The notes: generated from the sequence alone by a model not told the origin. A stretch of DNA of 64,000 nt from Labrys okinawensis (GCF_002982075.1 NZ_PUEJ01000005.1:310001-374000); one strand, 5' to 3'; positions 47,563 to 57,328 are shown, numbered from the stretch's first letter. Made by a program: numbers and translations.

Positions 47563-47820
47563 ATGGCGGCGGAGCGCACCCAAAATCTACAGGACACGTT
47601 TCTCAACAATGTCCGCAAGAACAAGATCCCGCTCACGATCTTCCTGGTGAATGGTGTGAAGTTGCAAGGCGTTGTGACCTGGTTTGACAATTTTTGCGTG
47701 CTTTTGCGTCGCGATGGTCATTCCCAGCTGGTCTATAAGCATGCGATTTCGACGATCATGCCGGGCCATCCCGTCCAGCTCTTCGAAGGCGGTGAGATCG
47801 AAGGCGCGGACAAGCTTTGA
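47563..47820 (+). CDS. hfq: RNA chaperone Hfq
   Basis: An 85-residue Sm-like protein that forms a hexameric ring and pairs small RNAs with mRNAs. Sm1 (about residues 14-48, F-L-N-N-V-R-K through F-D-N-F) and Sm2 with the diagnostic Y-K-H-A-I-S-T-I are complete. The C-terminal tail is short and acidic, as in other alphaproteobacteria. The ATG at 47563 follows a GGGGG ribosome site; an in-frame ATG at 47515 would add 16 residues with no family support. The 229-bp region upstream should hold the promoter. Confidence 0.97.
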   Translation: MAAERTQNLQDTFLNNVRKNKIPLTIFLVNGVKLQGVVTWFDNFCVLLRRDGHSQLVYKHAISTIMPGHPVQLFEGGEIEGADKL

Positions 47821-47839
47821 TTCTTGCCGTATCGGCGGT

Positions 47840-47857
47840 GGCGGGAGCGCTCCCGCC
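47840..47857. repeat. 18-bp perfect palindrome between hfq and hflX
   Basis: GGCGGGAGC / GCTCCCGCC form a perfect inverted repeat with no spacer and no following T-run. It lies 19 bp after the hfq stop and 13 bp before the hflX start. In RNA it would make a stable hairpin that could act as an hfq 3' end, a processing site or partial terminator setting the hfq:hflX ratio. Confidence 0.55.
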
Positions 47858-47870
47858 CGAAAGTTGACGT

Positions 47871-49232
47871 TTGACAGCAAATACTCTCAAGGATCCGGCG
47901 CATCGCATCGATGCGCATGAGCTGGAAGTTGCTTCCGGCACAAGAACCTTCGTCGTCGCTCCGGTGCTTTCTCGCCGGAGCGAGAGCGATCTCGTACGAT
48001 CACCGGAAGCCAAGCTCGACGAAGCCGTCGGTCTTGCCGGCGCCATCGATCTCAATGTGGTGGGCGCCGTCGTGGTCACGCTCGGCGAAATCCGCCCTTC
48101 GACCTATATCGGCAAGGGCAAGGTCGATGAGATCAAGGCCGTCGTCGAGGCCGAGGACATCACCCTCGTGCTGATGGATTGCGCCCTGTCGCCTGTGCAG
48201 CAGCGCAATCTCGAAAAGGCCTGGGGCGCCAAGGTGATCGACCGAACCGGCCTGATTCTCGAAATCTTCGGCCGGCGCGCGCGCACCAAGGAAGGCACTC
48301 TGCAGGTCGAACTCGCCCATCTCAACTATCAGAAGGGACGTCTCGTCCGCTCCTGGACCCATCTCGAACGCCAGCGCGGCGGCGGAGGCTTCCTCGGCGG
48401 TCCGGGCGAAACCCAGATCGAATCGGACCGGCGCCTCCTGCAGGACCGTATCGTCAAGCTGGAGCGCGAACTGGAACAGGTGAAGCGCACGCGCGCTCTG
48501 CATCGCGTCAGCCGGCGCAAGGTGCCCTATCCGATCGTGGCGCTGGTCGGCTATACCAATGCCGGCAAATCGACCCTGTTCAACCGCCTGACCCGAGCCG
48601 AGGTGCTGGCGGAGGACATGCTGTTCGCCACGCTCGATCCGACGTTGCGCGCGCTCAAGCTGCCGCATGGCACCAAGGCCATCCTGTCGGATACGGTGGG
48701 CTTCATCTCCGAATTGCCGACCATGCTGGTCGCCGCCTTCCGGGCCACGCTGGAAGAAGTGCTGGAGGCCAATGTCATCCTGCATGTGCGCGATATTTCC
48801 CATGGCGATACCGAAGCCCAGGCCAGCGATGTTCGCTCCATCCTCAACAGCCTCGGCATCGAGGAGGGCACCGGGCAGGCGGTGATCGAGGTCTGGAACA
48901 AGGTCGATTTGCTCGAGGCTCCCGCGCGGGAGGCGCTGCTGACGGCGTCACGCCGCGATGGCGAGAATCGTCCGATCGTGGTCTCGGCCGTGACCGGCGA
49001 AGGGGTGCCGGCATTGCTCGATCGGGTCGAGGCGGTCGTTGCCGCCGGGCGGCTGACGCTTTCCGTCGACATCCCGCCGGCGGACGGAGCAGGCCTTGCC
49101 TGGCTCCATGCCAATACGGATGTGCTGGCCCGCGAGACCGACGAGGACGGCGTCACCCATGTCTCGATTCGCGTTGCGCCGGAGCGGGCGGAACAGGTAA
49201 GGCGGCGGTTCGGGATCTCGGCCGTTGAGTGA
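47871..49232 (+). CDS. hflX: Ribosome-associated GTPase HflX
   Basis: A 453-residue GTPase that binds the 50S subunit and splits stalled ribosomes. The N-terminal nucleotide-binding-like domain (about residues 50-150) is followed by a coiled segment with R-G-G-G-G-F-L-G-G-P-G-E-T-Q-I-E and the G domain: G1 G-Y-T-N-A-G-K-S-T (about 227), D-T-V-G-F-I, and N-K-V-D. The start is a TTG at 47871; no ATG near the N-terminus fits. It follows hfq by 50 bp, so the pair is likely one transcript. Confidence 0.94.
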   Translation: MTANTLKDPAHRIDAHELEVASGTRTFVVAPVLSRRSESDLVRSPEAKLDEAVGLAGAIDLNVVGAVVVTLGEIRPSTYIGKGKVDEIKAVVEAEDITLVLMDCALSPVQQRNLEKAWGAKVIDRTGLILEIFGRRARTKEGTLQVELAHLNYQKGRLVRSWTHLERQRGGGGFLGGPGETQIESDRRLLQDRIVKLERELEQVKRTRALHRVSRRKVPYPIVALVGYTNAGKSTLFNRLTRAEVLAEDMLFATLDPTLRALKLPHGTKAILSDTVGFISELPTMLVAAFRATLEEVLEANVILHVRDISHGDTEAQASDVRSILNSLGIEEGTGQAVIEVWNKVDLLEAPAREALLTASRRDGENRPIVVSAVTGEGVPALLDRVEAVVAAGRLTLSVDIPPADGAGLAWLHANTDVLARETDEDGVTHVSIRVAPERAEQVRRRFGISAVE

Positions 49233-49305
49233 GCTGAGCGCTCACAATGGTTCGACAGCCTTTGATTCTCGATGACTCCGCCCGACCAATGGCCTGAGGC
49301 TGCCG

Positions 49306-49824
49306 TCAACACGGGCCCGGGCGGATCGTCTGGGGCCCGGTGATGGTGCAGTGGCAGTCGGATCCGTCCCAATGCACGCTGTGCGATACCCAGGAAGGGC
49401 GCCGGCCGCAGGCATGGACCGGCGGCGAGCAGGTCGGGCAGACGAAGGCCCCCGCATTGTTCAGGGTGATTTCGCCCGCTCCGTCCGCGGGGCTGGCCGC
49501 GATGCCGAAATCTCCGGTGCGGTAGAGGAAGACCTTCATCTGTCCGCGACCGTCCAGTCCCTTCCAACCGTAGATCGCGCGCGGCGTCTCCGGATCGGCT
49601 TCGACGGCCAGAAGCCTGCCGCCGGAGCCGGCCGCCTTCTGGAGGCCGGCGAAGTCGTGGATCTCCCGCAGGGAAGTAATCCACTCCTTCGTAATGGCTA
49701 TGCTCGCTTCGGGTTGGCCGGGATCATGTGGCGGCCACGGTACTAGTTCCGAGGAGACTGCGGACAGGGCCGGCCAGATCGCCAGAATGATGGTTCCCGC
49801 CAAACCCGTGACCAGCCTCGACAT
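49306..49824 (-). CDS. Exported Cys-rich protein of unknown function
   Basis: A 172-residue protein with a signal peptide (about residues 1-24). The C-terminal 45 residues hold six cysteines (C-P-T-C, A-C-G, D-C-H-C, and a final G-P-C), which suggests disulfides or metal binding outside the cytoplasm. The middle has an I-T-K-E-W-I-T-S-L-R-E-I-H-D-F helix. No family is recognised. ATG 49824 has GGAG 12 bp upstream; an ATG at 49842 is also possible. It converges on hflX, 73 bp apart. Confidence 0.6.
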   Translation of the reverse strand: MSRLVTGLAGTIILAIWPALSAVSSELVPWPPHDPGQPEASIAITKEWITSLREIHDFAGLQKAAGSGGRLLAVEADPETPRAIYGWKGLDGRGQMKVFLYRTGDFGIAASPADGAGEITLNNAGAFVCPTCSPPVHACGRRPSWVSHSVHWDGSDCHCTITGPQTIRPGPC

Positions 49825-49976
49825 CGAGGGCGCTCCGCTCATGCCGCACAATGACAGCCGGACTATGACGCTCGGCGGGCCCGAACGTCAAATGCAGGGC
49901 GGACTGGTACCAATATGCCTTCGTCCGGCTGGCGCACAGAGGCCTGTAGTCCAGCCGGGAGCTTGGAACGCCGGCT

Positions 49977-50225
49977 TCAGAACCAGCTGGTTCGCGCCGG
50001 CTCGGGCGTTGTGACGAGACCGACGACGGCGCCTGTGGTCGCCCCGATGGCACCGCCGACCAGTGCGCCGGTGGTCGGCTGGCGGGCGACCAGGCTGCCG
50101 ACGATGGCGCCGCTGGTGCCGCCGATCAGGGCGCCGTTGAAGGCTCGCCCTGCCGGGCTGGAACTGCAGGAAGCGGTGCTGACGGCGAGGCCGGTGATCA
50201 GGATCAACCCGGGAAGTCTCTTCAT
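49977..50225 (-). CDS. Small glycine-zipper lipoprotein
   Basis: An 82-residue protein with a short signal peptide ending T17-A-S-C20, a slightly non-standard lipobox. Residues 30-70 are a glycine zipper (N-G-A-L-I-G-G-T-S-G-A-I-V-G-S, then G-A-L-V-G-G-A-I-G-A-T-T-G-A-V-V-G). The design is the same as the lipoprotein at 30006, without its Tyr/Arg tail. It is probably lipidated and envelope-bound. Function is unknown. It sits between two exported-protein genes on the same strand. Confidence 0.75.
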   Translation of the reverse strand: MKRLPGLILITGLAVSTASCSSSPAGRAFNGALIGGTSGAIVGSLVARQPTTGALVGGAIGATTGAVVGLVTTPEPARTSWF

Positions 50226-50538
50226 GGTTGAGCATCCTTACGCTACGCTACGACGAATGGCTCATTTACTGAAAATTAACAGTTGGTTCCGAATCGGACA
50301 GAAGAAAGGCTTGGCCAGACAAAATTCAGCCAAATATATTAATGGCGATTGGCCGGAATGGTATTTTCGGAGGATTTACTGTCTGAATTGACGGAAATGG
50401 CGGCCGAAATAGCTGGATTTCCTGACTTTCGAGGAAGATCAGCAAGCCGTCTCCATTCTGGCGGCATGGTTAATCTTGAGGCCTCCCGAGGCTGCTGAAC
50501 CAACACGGCCGGCCGTCCTGGCACGGCAGGGACGATCG
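50226..50538. other. 313-bp AT-richer interval without a gene
   Basis: The interval lies between the end of the SGNH hydrolase gene and the start of the glycine-zipper lipoprotein gene, both leftward. The part nearest the lipoprotein (about 50245-50390) is clearly more AT-rich than the surroundings and presumably holds its promoter. No open frame with coding character is seen. Confidence 0.5.
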
Positions 50539-52548
50539 CTATGGCACGGGAGCACCGGGTACGGGCAATCCCAATTTCTGGCGCAGCGCCGTCAACACTG
50601 CGTCGCCCATGGCGGCCTGACCGAGTGCGTTTGGATGAAAGGAGCCGCTGAGGGTGGCAGCCAGGACCGGCTGGGCGCGGCCGTTCATATGTGGATCGCC
50701 GCCGCTGCCCGCCAGCGTGCGCATGGTGTTGGCGGTGAGGAAGGCATCGTTCGGCGTGACAAACCAGCGCTGACGCGGGCGATAGGCTTGCCAGCGCGGT
50801 GGTGAAAACGGGGTCCAGCGTTGCCCGGTCGGTGTGCTGACCGGAAAACGGAGCCCGTCCGGGCCGTTGCTGCCGTCCGCCATGCCGGGCTGGCACAAGG
50901 CGTGGCCCTTGAACTCATCGGCGAAGCCGGTCACCACCTGCCAGCCAATGCCGGCACCGAGAGCGCGAATCTTGGCATTGAGGCCGTCGACGAAGGCGAC
51001 CGAGTCCGCACCCGTGGTCGGCTTGCTGATCCGGAAGATCTCGTGAAGGTCCATACCGGCCGTGCCCGCTTCGCCGCTGGAGGCATGCGGGCAAGTGCCG
51101 CTGCCCGTGTGCAGCATTTGAGGATAGCCGGTCTGTATGATCTGGGACGCATTCAGCCCCAACAGCCGTTCGAAGGCCTGGGCCAGGATGTGATACCGGT
51201 CGGACAGCGAACTCTCCGCAGCCGTGGCATCCCGAAACGTGATGGGCCCGGCTCCCTTGATCCACAGTCTTTCGGCCGCTCGCCGAAGCGACAGGAAATG
51301 ATTGCCCGCAACCAGGGCCTCGCCGGCAATGACCCGGGAAAAGCCGATATCGTTCCCGCCGATGCTGAGCAGCAGGATGTCGGGGTCCTGCTTGAAGGCT
51401 GCGCAACGTTTGAGATCGCTTTGCCAGGAAAAACGTGGGGGTGGCGAGAAGCGGTTGAAGCCCTTCAGAGGTCTGGGGCAAAGGTCACGCAAGGCGCGCA
51501 TCACTTGTGGCGAAGCGTCATACTGGCCCGCCTTGCCCGGCCGGTCTTTGGGAACGTCATCGCGGGCCGCCCAGTAGCCGAGAAGCCCCTCGAAGACCTC
51601 CGCCCCCGTGCAGCCATAGCCGAGATAGGTCACACGGACATGCGGCGCTTCCAGGGCGATCGCCAGGGCGGCCTTGAGCTGGTGGGAATAGAGCGAGCGA
51701 TGGCATTGCTGATTGATCCATAGGGCGCCGATCCCGAAACTCTTATCGAAATTGTGCTTGTAGCGGAGGGGGTAAAGCCGCAGCCGGCCGCGCCATCCCG
51801 ATTCACCCGACAGGCGGGACGATTCCTGGAAATTGTTGACGTCGGTGCCGAGCACAGCGGCCTTGTCCGGATTGCCTTCCCCGGAGGCGAAGGAATCGCC
51901 CATGCCGAGAATGGTGACTGGCCGAATGGTCTGGCCGGGTGCTTCCGCCACGGCCGAACCGTCGGCCCTGGCGGCCAGGGTGAAGGCTGTGCCGATGGGG
52001 AGGTCGGCAAGGCGTATCTGCTTGTCGCATGCTGCCGTTGCAGCCACGGTACCATTGACCAGCCATTGACAGTCACGGCCCGCGAGGGGCTCCGTGAGGC
52101 TCGCCAGGATGTCGGCCCTGCGTGCACCGACATAGTCCTCGCCATTGGTCAGCCTGCAGGCCCAGTGTCCGCGATTGGTCGCACTGAAGCAGGTGCTGCG
52201 GACAAGGGCCGAGGCCCAGCCGAAACGCCAGATCGTTGACGGATCGCCGAAAACCTTGTCGAGTTGCCTGGCATCGGCGCGCTTTTCCAGCTCGACCTCC
52301 AGCGCCATCACGGGCCGGTTCTGGCGGTCGGCCAGGGGGAGGCCGGCATAGATGCCGGCGAGGGCACGGAAATGGTCCTCGTTGCGGAACAGGGGGAAGC
52401 GATTGGCGACTTCCCATCGGATGGCGGGCGCAGCTTCGGCCGCTCCTGCCGCACAGGCAAGGCCGAAGACGAGGGCTCCGAGACTTGCCCGGCCTCCACC
52501 ATGCCGCCAGCTTGATCGTCCGGTCCTGACAACGTCCATACGTGACAT
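50539..52548 (-). CDS. Large exported SGNH/GDSL hydrolase
   Basis: A 669-residue protein with a signal peptide (about residues 1-40, AAEA/AP). Residues 45-205 are an extra N-terminal domain with several cysteines. The SGNH hydrolase domain then starts at G-M-G-D-S219-F-A-S-G-E-G (catalytic Ser), with block III S-I-G-G-N-D-I-G-F and the block V His in S-F-H-P-N-A-L-G-Q near the C-terminus. Such enzymes are esterases or lipases, and some deacetylate polysaccharides. ATG 52548 has GGGGAG upstream; 52563 is an alternative. The N-terminal domain is not recognised. Confidence 0.82.
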   Translation of the reverse strand: MSRMDVVRTGRSSWRHGGGRASLGALVFGLACAAGAAEAAPAIRWEVANRFPLFRNEDHFRALAGIYAGLPLADRQNRPVMALEVELEKRADARQLDKVFGDPSTIWRFGWASALVRSTCFSATNRGHWACRLTNGEDYVGARRADILASLTEPLAGRDCQWLVNGTVAATAACDKQIRLADLPIGTAFTLAARADGSAVAEAPGQTIRPVTILGMGDSFASGEGNPDKAAVLGTDVNNFQESSRLSGESGWRGRLRLYPLRYKHNFDKSFGIGALWINQQCHRSLYSHQLKAALAIALEAPHVRVTYLGYGCTGAEVFEGLLGYWAARDDVPKDRPGKAGQYDASPQVMRALRDLCPRPLKGFNRFSPPPRFSWQSDLKRCAAFKQDPDILLLSIGGNDIGFSRVIAGEALVAGNHFLSLRRAAERLWIKGAGPITFRDATAAESSLSDRYHILAQAFERLLGLNASQIIQTGYPQMLHTGSGTCPHASSGEAGTAGMDLHEIFRISKPTTGADSVAFVDGLNAKIRALGAGIGWQVVTGFADEFKGHALCQPGMADGSNGPDGLRFPVSTPTGQRWTPFSPPRWQAYRPRQRWFVTPNDAFLTANTMRTLAGSGGDPHMNGRAQPVLAATLSGSFHPNALGQAAMGDAVLTALRQKLGLPVPGAPVP

Positions 52549-52629
52549 GGCAGCTCCCCGCATGCGATCGGCTCACCACATTAGGGAGAAAGGCGTGATG
52601 GCGGCGTTATCGCGACGGCGGCGCTGACG

Positions 52630-53127
52630 TCAGCGAAGTTCGATAAACCGGAACAATGCGTCGACGGTCGCTTGCACCGGCTGGCGCGTATCGATCTCGA
52701 AATCGGCTGATTGGCGCAAAAGCGGCTCAATCGTGCCGATCAGTTCGGCAACCTTGCGGCGTTCCTCCTCGGTATGGCCGTAACCGGAGCCCGTACGGGC
52801 CGCCAGCCGCGCCAGGATGGTCGGGAGGGGAGCCGACAGCAGGACCACGGCGTCGAACAGGTGCAGGACGCCTGGCATGTTCTCGGCACAGCCGCTCACG
52901 AAGAGAGGTCCCGGGGTTGGTCGCGACAGCAGGGCCTCGACCTTGTCGAGCTGCCAGACCCAGTCCTCGCCCTGGCCGGGCGTCAGATCATCGCCCGGAG
53001 CGGCCGGGACCCAATGCGACCATTCCGCTGTGTCGAGGTCGTGGGCTTGGTTGCCGCGCGCCAGCAATTCGCGGATCACCGAAGTCTTGCCGGTTCCGGA
53101 CATGCCGGTGATCAGGACGCGTTTCAT
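52630..53127 (-). CDS. P-loop kinase-like ATPase (AAA_18 type)
   Basis: A 165-residue adenylate/shikimate-kinase-like NTPase. Walker A is G8-M-S-G-T-G-K-T15, a lid-like segment occurs near A-R-T-G-S-G-Y-G, and F-V-S-G-C-A-E-N in the middle occupies the strand before the substrate site. The substrate is unknown. ATG 53127 starts right at the beta-strand leading to the P-loop. It lies upstream of the SGNH gene on the same strand with 81 bp between, so they may be co-transcribed. Confidence 0.82.
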   Translation of the reverse strand: MKRVLITGMSGTGKTSVIRELLARGNQAHDLDTAEWSHWVPAAPGDDLTPGQGEDWVWQLDKVEALLSRPTPGPLFVSGCAENMPGVLHLFDAVVLLSAPLPTILARLAARTGSGYGHTEEERRKVAELIGTIEPLLRQSADFEIDTRQPVQATVDALFRFIELR

Positions 53128-53216
53128 GGTCGCCTTGCCTGCAAGGCGACCGGAGGGACGCCCATGATGGTTCGCAAACTGCCATGACCGGGCATAACGC
53201 TGCAATGACGGCAATA

Positions 53217-53244
53217 AAAATGGCCGGTCGAGCCGGCCATTTTC
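53217..53244 (-). terminator. Terminator of the glp operon
   Basis: ATGGCCGG / CCGGCCAT inverted arms surround a short TCGAG loop. Read leftward, the hairpin is followed by a T-rich run (TTTTTATTG). It lies 34 bp after the glpF stop codon. The A/T symmetry on both sides would let it work in both directions. Confidence 0.85.
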
Positions 53245-53277
53245 GGGAGCGGGACGGTTCGGTCCGGGACCTTCCCG

Positions 53278-53997
53278 TCACATCATGCCGGTCGCCTTGG
53301 CGAGCATGAGGGCGACGATACCGCCGATCACCGGACCGACGACGGGCACCCAGGAATAACCCCAGTCCGAGCCGCCCTTGCCGGCGATCGGCAGCACGGC
53401 GTGCGCAATGCGCGGGCCGAGGTCGCGGGCCGGATTGATGGCATAGCCGGTGGGGCCGCCGAGCGAGACGCCGATGCCCCAGACCACCATGCCGACGATG
53501 AAGGGCGCAAGATAGCCCGGCGTCGCCACGGCCTTGGAGCCGATGGCGGCGACGACGAAGAGCAGGGCGAAGCCGCCGATGATCTCCGTCACCAGATTGG
53601 CGCCATAGTTGCGGATGGCGGGGCCGGTGCAGAAAACGGCGAGCTTGAGGCCCTGGTCTTCGGTTTCGCCCCAATGCATCAGATGGGCGAGCCACACCAG
53701 GATCGCCCCGATGAAAGCGCCGATGAACTGGGCCGCGATGAAGGGAACGACATTGCTCCAATCGCCGGTCGCGGTGGCGAAGGCGAGGGTCACCGCCGGA
53801 TTGAGATGGCCCGGGGCACCCGCCGCAACCGCGACGAGCACGCCGCAGAGAACGGCGAAGGCCCAGCCGGCCGTGATGACGATCCAGCCCGAATTCTGGC
53901 CCTTGTTCTTGGCCAGCAGCACATTGGCCACGACACCGTCCCCGAACAGGATGAGCGTGGCCGTGCCCATGAGTTCGCCGACAAACCCAACTGCCAT
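53278..53997 (-). CDS. glpF: Glycerol uptake facilitator (MIP family)
   Basis: A 239-residue aquaglyceroporin with six membrane helices and the two channel motifs: H-L-N-P-A-V-T-L (about residue 65) and A-I-N-P-A-R-D-L-G-P-R (about 191). The Asp after N-P-A-R is typical of glycerol-conducting rather than strict water channels. It lets glycerol enter for GlpK to trap. GGGAAG precedes the ATG. It is the last gene of glpD-glpK-glpF, 63 bp after glpK. Confidence 0.94.
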   Translation of the reverse strand: MAVGFVGELMGTATLILFGDGVVANVLLAKNKGQNSGWIVITAGWAFAVLCGVLVAVAAGAPGHLNPAVTLAFATATGDWSNVVPFIAAQFIGAFIGAILVWLAHLMHWGETEDQGLKLAVFCTGPAIRNYGANLVTEIIGGFALLFVVAAIGSKAVATPGYLAPFIVGMVVWGIGVSLGGPTGYAINPARDLGPRIAHAVLPIAGKGGSDWGYSWVPVVGPVIGGIVALMLAKATGMM

Positions 53998-54060
53998 GTT
54001 TTTCTTCCCTGTGTTGTGGGGCCGTCACCCGCCGGGTGCGGCCCTGCTTGATTGTTGTGG

Positions 54061-55557
54061 TCAGACTGCCCAGTCGAGTGAACGGGTGACGGCCTTGTTC
54101 CAGGCACTGAAGAGCTTGCTGCGCTGCTCTTCCTTCATCATCGGGTGCCAGCGCTTGTCGACGCCCCAATTGTCGGAGATGTCCTTGGTGGAATTCCAGT
54201 ACCCGGTCGCCAGGCCGGCCGCATAGGCCGAGCCCAGGGCGGTGGTCTCGATGACCTTGGGCCGCACGACGGGCACGTTGAGGATGTCGGACTGGAACTG
54301 CATCAGGAGTTCGTTGACGACCATGCCGCCATCCGTCCGCAATTCCTTGATCTGCACGCCCGAATCCTTGGTCATGGCATCGAGCACTTCGCGGGTCTGA
54401 TAGGCGGTCGCCTCCAGGGCGGCGCGCGCGATATGGCCCTTGTTGGCGAAACGGGTGAGGCCGGCGATCACGCCGCGGGCGCTTTCCTTCCAGTGCGGCG
54501 CATAGAGGCCGGAGAAGGCCGGCACGAAATAGACGTCGCCATTGTCCTTCACGGTATTGGCGAGAGACTCGATCTCCGGCGCCGTCTTCACCAGGTTGAG
54601 ATTGTCGCGCAGCCATTGCACCAGGGCGCCGGCAATGGCGATCGAGCCTTCCAGGGCGTAGACGGGCTTGTTGTCGCCAAGCTTGTAGCCGAGCGTGGTG
54701 ACCAGGCCGGCGGTGGAGTGGAAGGGCTTTTCGCCGGTGTTCATCAGCATGAAGCAGCCAGTGCCGTAGGTGTTCTTCGCTTCGCCCGGCTGCAGGCAGG
54801 CCTGGCCGAACAGGGCGGCCTGCTGATCGCCGAGAATGCCTGCGACCGGGACATCGGCCAGAACGCCCGTGCACTTGCCGTAGACTTCGCTGGAGGAACG
54901 GATCTGCGGCAGGCAGGCGCGGGGGATGTCGAACAGATTGAGAATATCCGTCTCCCAATCCAGCGTCTCCAGGTTCATCAGCTGGGTGCGGGAGGCATTG
55001 GTGACGTCGGTCAGGTGCAGGCCGCCCTGGGTGCCGCCGGTGAGATTCCACACCAGCCAGGTGTCGAGATTGCCGAACAGGAGATCGCCGGCCTCGGCCG
55101 CCTTCTGGGCGCCGGGCACGTTGTCGAGCAGCCAGCGCAGCTTCAGGCCGGAGAAATAGGTGGCGAGCGGCAGGCCGGTCTTGGCGCGCAGCCGATCCTG
55201 TCCACCTTCCTTGGCGAATTTGGCGACCAACTGGTCTGTGCGGGTGTCCATCCACACCACGGCATTATGCACCGCTGCACCGGTTTTGCGGTTCCAGAGC
55301 ACCGCCGTCTCGCGCTGGTTGGTGATGCCGACGGAGACGAGATTGGCCGTGGTCAGGCCCTTCTTCTTCAAGGCGCCGGCGATCACGCTCTGGGTGTTGC
55401 GCCAGATCTCCGCCGGGTCATGCTCGACCCAGCCCGGCTTGGGATAGATCTGCTCGTGCTCCTTCTGGTCGACGGAGATGATCTCGCCGCGACGGTCGAA
55501 GATGATGAAGCGGGTACTGGTCGTGCCTTGATCGATGGACCCGACATATTTGGTCAT
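54061..55557 (-). CDS. glpK: Glycerol kinase
   Basis: A 498-residue FGGY kinase forming glycerol 3-phosphate from glycerol and ATP. The N-terminal loop I-D-Q-G-T-T-S-T-R (residues 8-16), the W-x-N-T-Q motif, V-W-M-D-T-R-T and [10 protein letters not shown] are all typical of GlpK. A strong GAGGAGG ribosome site precedes the ATG. It is the middle gene of the leftward glp operon, 50 bp from glpD. Length and motifs are complete. Confidence 0.97.
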   Translation of the reverse strand: MTKYVGSIDQGTTSTRFIIFDRRGEIISVDQKEHEQIYPKPGWVEHDPAEIWRNTQSVIAGALKKKGLTTANLVSVGITNQRETAVLWNRKTGAAVHNAVVWMDTRTDQLVAKFAKEGGQDRLRAKTGLPLATYFSGLKLRWLLDNVPGAQKAAEAGDLLFGNLDTWLVWNLTGGTQGGLHLTDVTNASRTQLMNLETLDWETDILNLFDIPRACLPQIRSSSEVYGKCTGVLADVPVAGILGDQQAALFGQACLQPGEAKNTYGTGCFMLMNTGEKPFHSTAGLVTTLGYKLGDNKPVYALEGSIAIAGALVQWLRDNLNLVKTAPEIESLANTVKDNGDVYFVPAFSGLYAPHWKESARGVIAGLTRFANKGHIARAALEATAYQTREVLDAMTKDSGVQIKELRTDGGMVVNELLMQFQSDILNVPVVRPKVIETTALGSAYAAGLATGYWNSTKDISDNWGVDKRWHPMMKEEQRSKLFSAWNKAVTRSLDWAV

Positions 55558-55607
55558 GCTTTCCTCCTCGATATGTTCTTGCAGTCCGTTTGGGTCTGGG
55601 AACGAGT

Positions 55608-57137
55608 TCAGTGGGGAACGGGCGCCTTCTGCCTGGCGGCCAGATAGGCGGAGATCTCACCGGCCACCTCGGGCGGCAGATGCAGGCCGAGCTTGGAGCG
55701 GCGCCAGAGAATATCCTCGGCGGTCACGGCCCATTCCTGGTCGACCAGATAGTCGATCTCGGCGGCGGTGAGGCCCATGCCGAAGTCCCGGCCGAGATCG
55801 GCCATGGCGTTGGCGCCTTCCAGGAAGTGGAGGGCCCGCGTGCCGTAGGCCTTGGCCAGGCGCCGGGCGAGAGCAGGGGACAGGAAGGGCTTGCGCGCCA
55901 TCAGCGAGCGGATGAAGGCGTCGAGATCGGCATTGGGCATGTCGCCGCCCGGCAGCGGCGCGTCGGCGGTCCAGGGCTTGCCCCTGGCGCCCAAGGTCTT
56001 CTCGATATGCTCGAGGATCGATTCCGACAGACGGCGGTAGGTGGTGATCTTGCCGCCGAAAATATTGATCAGCGGCGCGCCGTCGATCAGCTCTTCCTTG
56101 ATCACATAGTCGCGCGTGGCGGCCTGGGCGGCGGTGGCATGATCGTCATAGAGCGGACGTACGCCCGAATAGGTCCAGACGATGTCGGCGGGCGTGATCT
56201 CCTTGGCGAAATACTCGCTCGCCGCCTTGCAAAGATAGTCCGTTTCGCCGGGCGTGATCGCGACTTTGGCCGGATCGTCCTTGTAGTCCTGGTCGGTGGT
56301 GCCGATCAGGGTGAATTCATCCTCATAGGGGATGGCGAATATGATACGGCCATCCGGGTTCTGGAAGATGTAGCAGCGGTCGTGGTCGAAGAGCTTGGGC
56401 ACGATGATGTGGCTGCCCTGGACCAGGCGTACCTGGTTCGGCTCCTTGTGGGCGACCACATCCGCCAGAACGGCGTCGACCCAGGGGCCGGCCGCATTGA
56501 CGACGAGACGGGCCGTGACCTCGTTCTCCCTGCCATTGATCTGGTCCTGGAGCTGGACGCGCCACAGGCCGCTGTCCCGGCGTGCCGAGACGACCTTGCA
56601 GCGCGTGCGGACGATGGCGCCCCGGTCGGCGGCGTCACGGGCGTTAAGGGCGACGAAGCGGGCGTCATTCACCCAGCAGTCGGAATATTCGAAGGCCTTG
56701 GAGAAGATCGGCTTCAACGGCCGACCGGCCTCGTCGCGCCTAAGGTCGAGCGTGCGGGTGGGCGGCAATTTCTTGCGGCCGCCGATATAGTCGTAGAGAA
56801 ACAGGCCGATCCGCAGCATCCAGGCCGGACGAAGCCCTTTGAAATAGGGCAGTACGAAACGGAGCGGATGGACGAGATGCGGTGCGTTGCGCCAGACGAT
56901 CTCGCGTTCCGTGAGGGCTTCGCGCACCAGGCGGAACTCGTAATATTCGAGATAGCGCAGGCCGCCATGGATCAGCTTGGTGGCTTTGGAGGATGTGCCG
57001 CTAGCAAGATCGTTCATCTCGGCCAGGTAGACCGAATAGCCCCGCCCGACGGCATCGCGGGCAATGCCGCAGCCATTGACGCCCCCACCAATCACGAAGA
57101 CGTCGACGATGTCGTTGGAGGATGCCTGATCGCTCAT
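55608..57137 (-). CDS. glpD: Aerobic glycerol-3-phosphate dehydrogenase
   Basis: A 509-residue FAD enzyme at the inner membrane, oxidising glycerol 3-phosphate to dihydroxyacetone phosphate and feeding electrons to ubiquinone. The FAD motif is [10 protein letters not shown] (residues 14-23), followed by [16 protein letters not shown], a GlpD hallmark, and the C-terminal G-G-K-I-T-T-Y-R. The ATG at 57137 starts just before the Rossmann strand; in-frame codons upstream run into the promoter. It is the first gene of the operon. Confidence 0.96.
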   Translation of the reverse strand: MSDQASSNDIVDVFVIGGGVNGCGIARDAVGRGYSVYLAEMNDLASGTSSKATKLIHGGLRYLEYYEFRLVREALTEREIVWRNAPHLVHPLRFVLPYFKGLRPAWMLRIGLFLYDYIGGRKKLPPTRTLDLRRDEAGRPLKPIFSKAFEYSDCWVNDARFVALNARDAADRGAIVRTRCKVVSARRDSGLWRVQLQDQINGRENEVTARLVVNAAGPWVDAVLADVVAHKEPNQVRLVQGSHIIVPKLFDHDRCYIFQNPDGRIIFAIPYEDEFTLIGTTDQDYKDDPAKVAITPGETDYLCKAASEYFAKEITPADIVWTYSGVRPLYDDHATAAQAATRDYVIKEELIDGAPLINIFGGKITTYRRLSESILEHIEKTLGARGKPWTADAPLPGGDMPNADLDAFIRSLMARKPFLSPALARRLAKAYGTRALHFLEGANAMADLGRDFGMGLTAAEIDYLVDQEWAVTAEDILWRRSKLGLHLPPEVAGEISAYLAARQKAPVPH

Positions 57138-57274
57138 CGCGCGACACCGCGGATCGAGATGGCGGTCGGGACTTCTATCGAGCATGGCGAGATGGCTTGA
57201 ACCATTGCGTTCCGTCTCCCTGCATTCGCCCCTCATCGGTGAGGGCGTCATATTCGGAAGGCATGTTGGCGAGG

Positions 57275-57328
57275 TTTTCTATTTTCGCAATAGAAAATTT
57301 TTGTTTTCGTTTATGCATAAACGAAAAC
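57275..57328. promoter_or_regulatory. Two palindromic GlpR operator candidates upstream of glpD
   Basis: Site 1 (57275-57297) has 9-bp arms TTTTCTATT / AATAGAAAA around TTCGC. Site 2 (57303-57328) is a perfect 26-bp palindrome whose halves are GTTTTCGTTTATG and its complement. Both contain the TTTTCG / CGAAAA-type half-sites typical of DeoR/GlpR regulators, and their centres are about 30 bp apart. They lie 138-191 bp upstream of the glpD start. Confidence 0.75.

Noticed and set aside
48551..49684. Leftward protein of about 377 codons spanning the hflX 3' end
   Set aside because: It only reads antisense through HflX and through the signal-peptide gene in the wrong frame.
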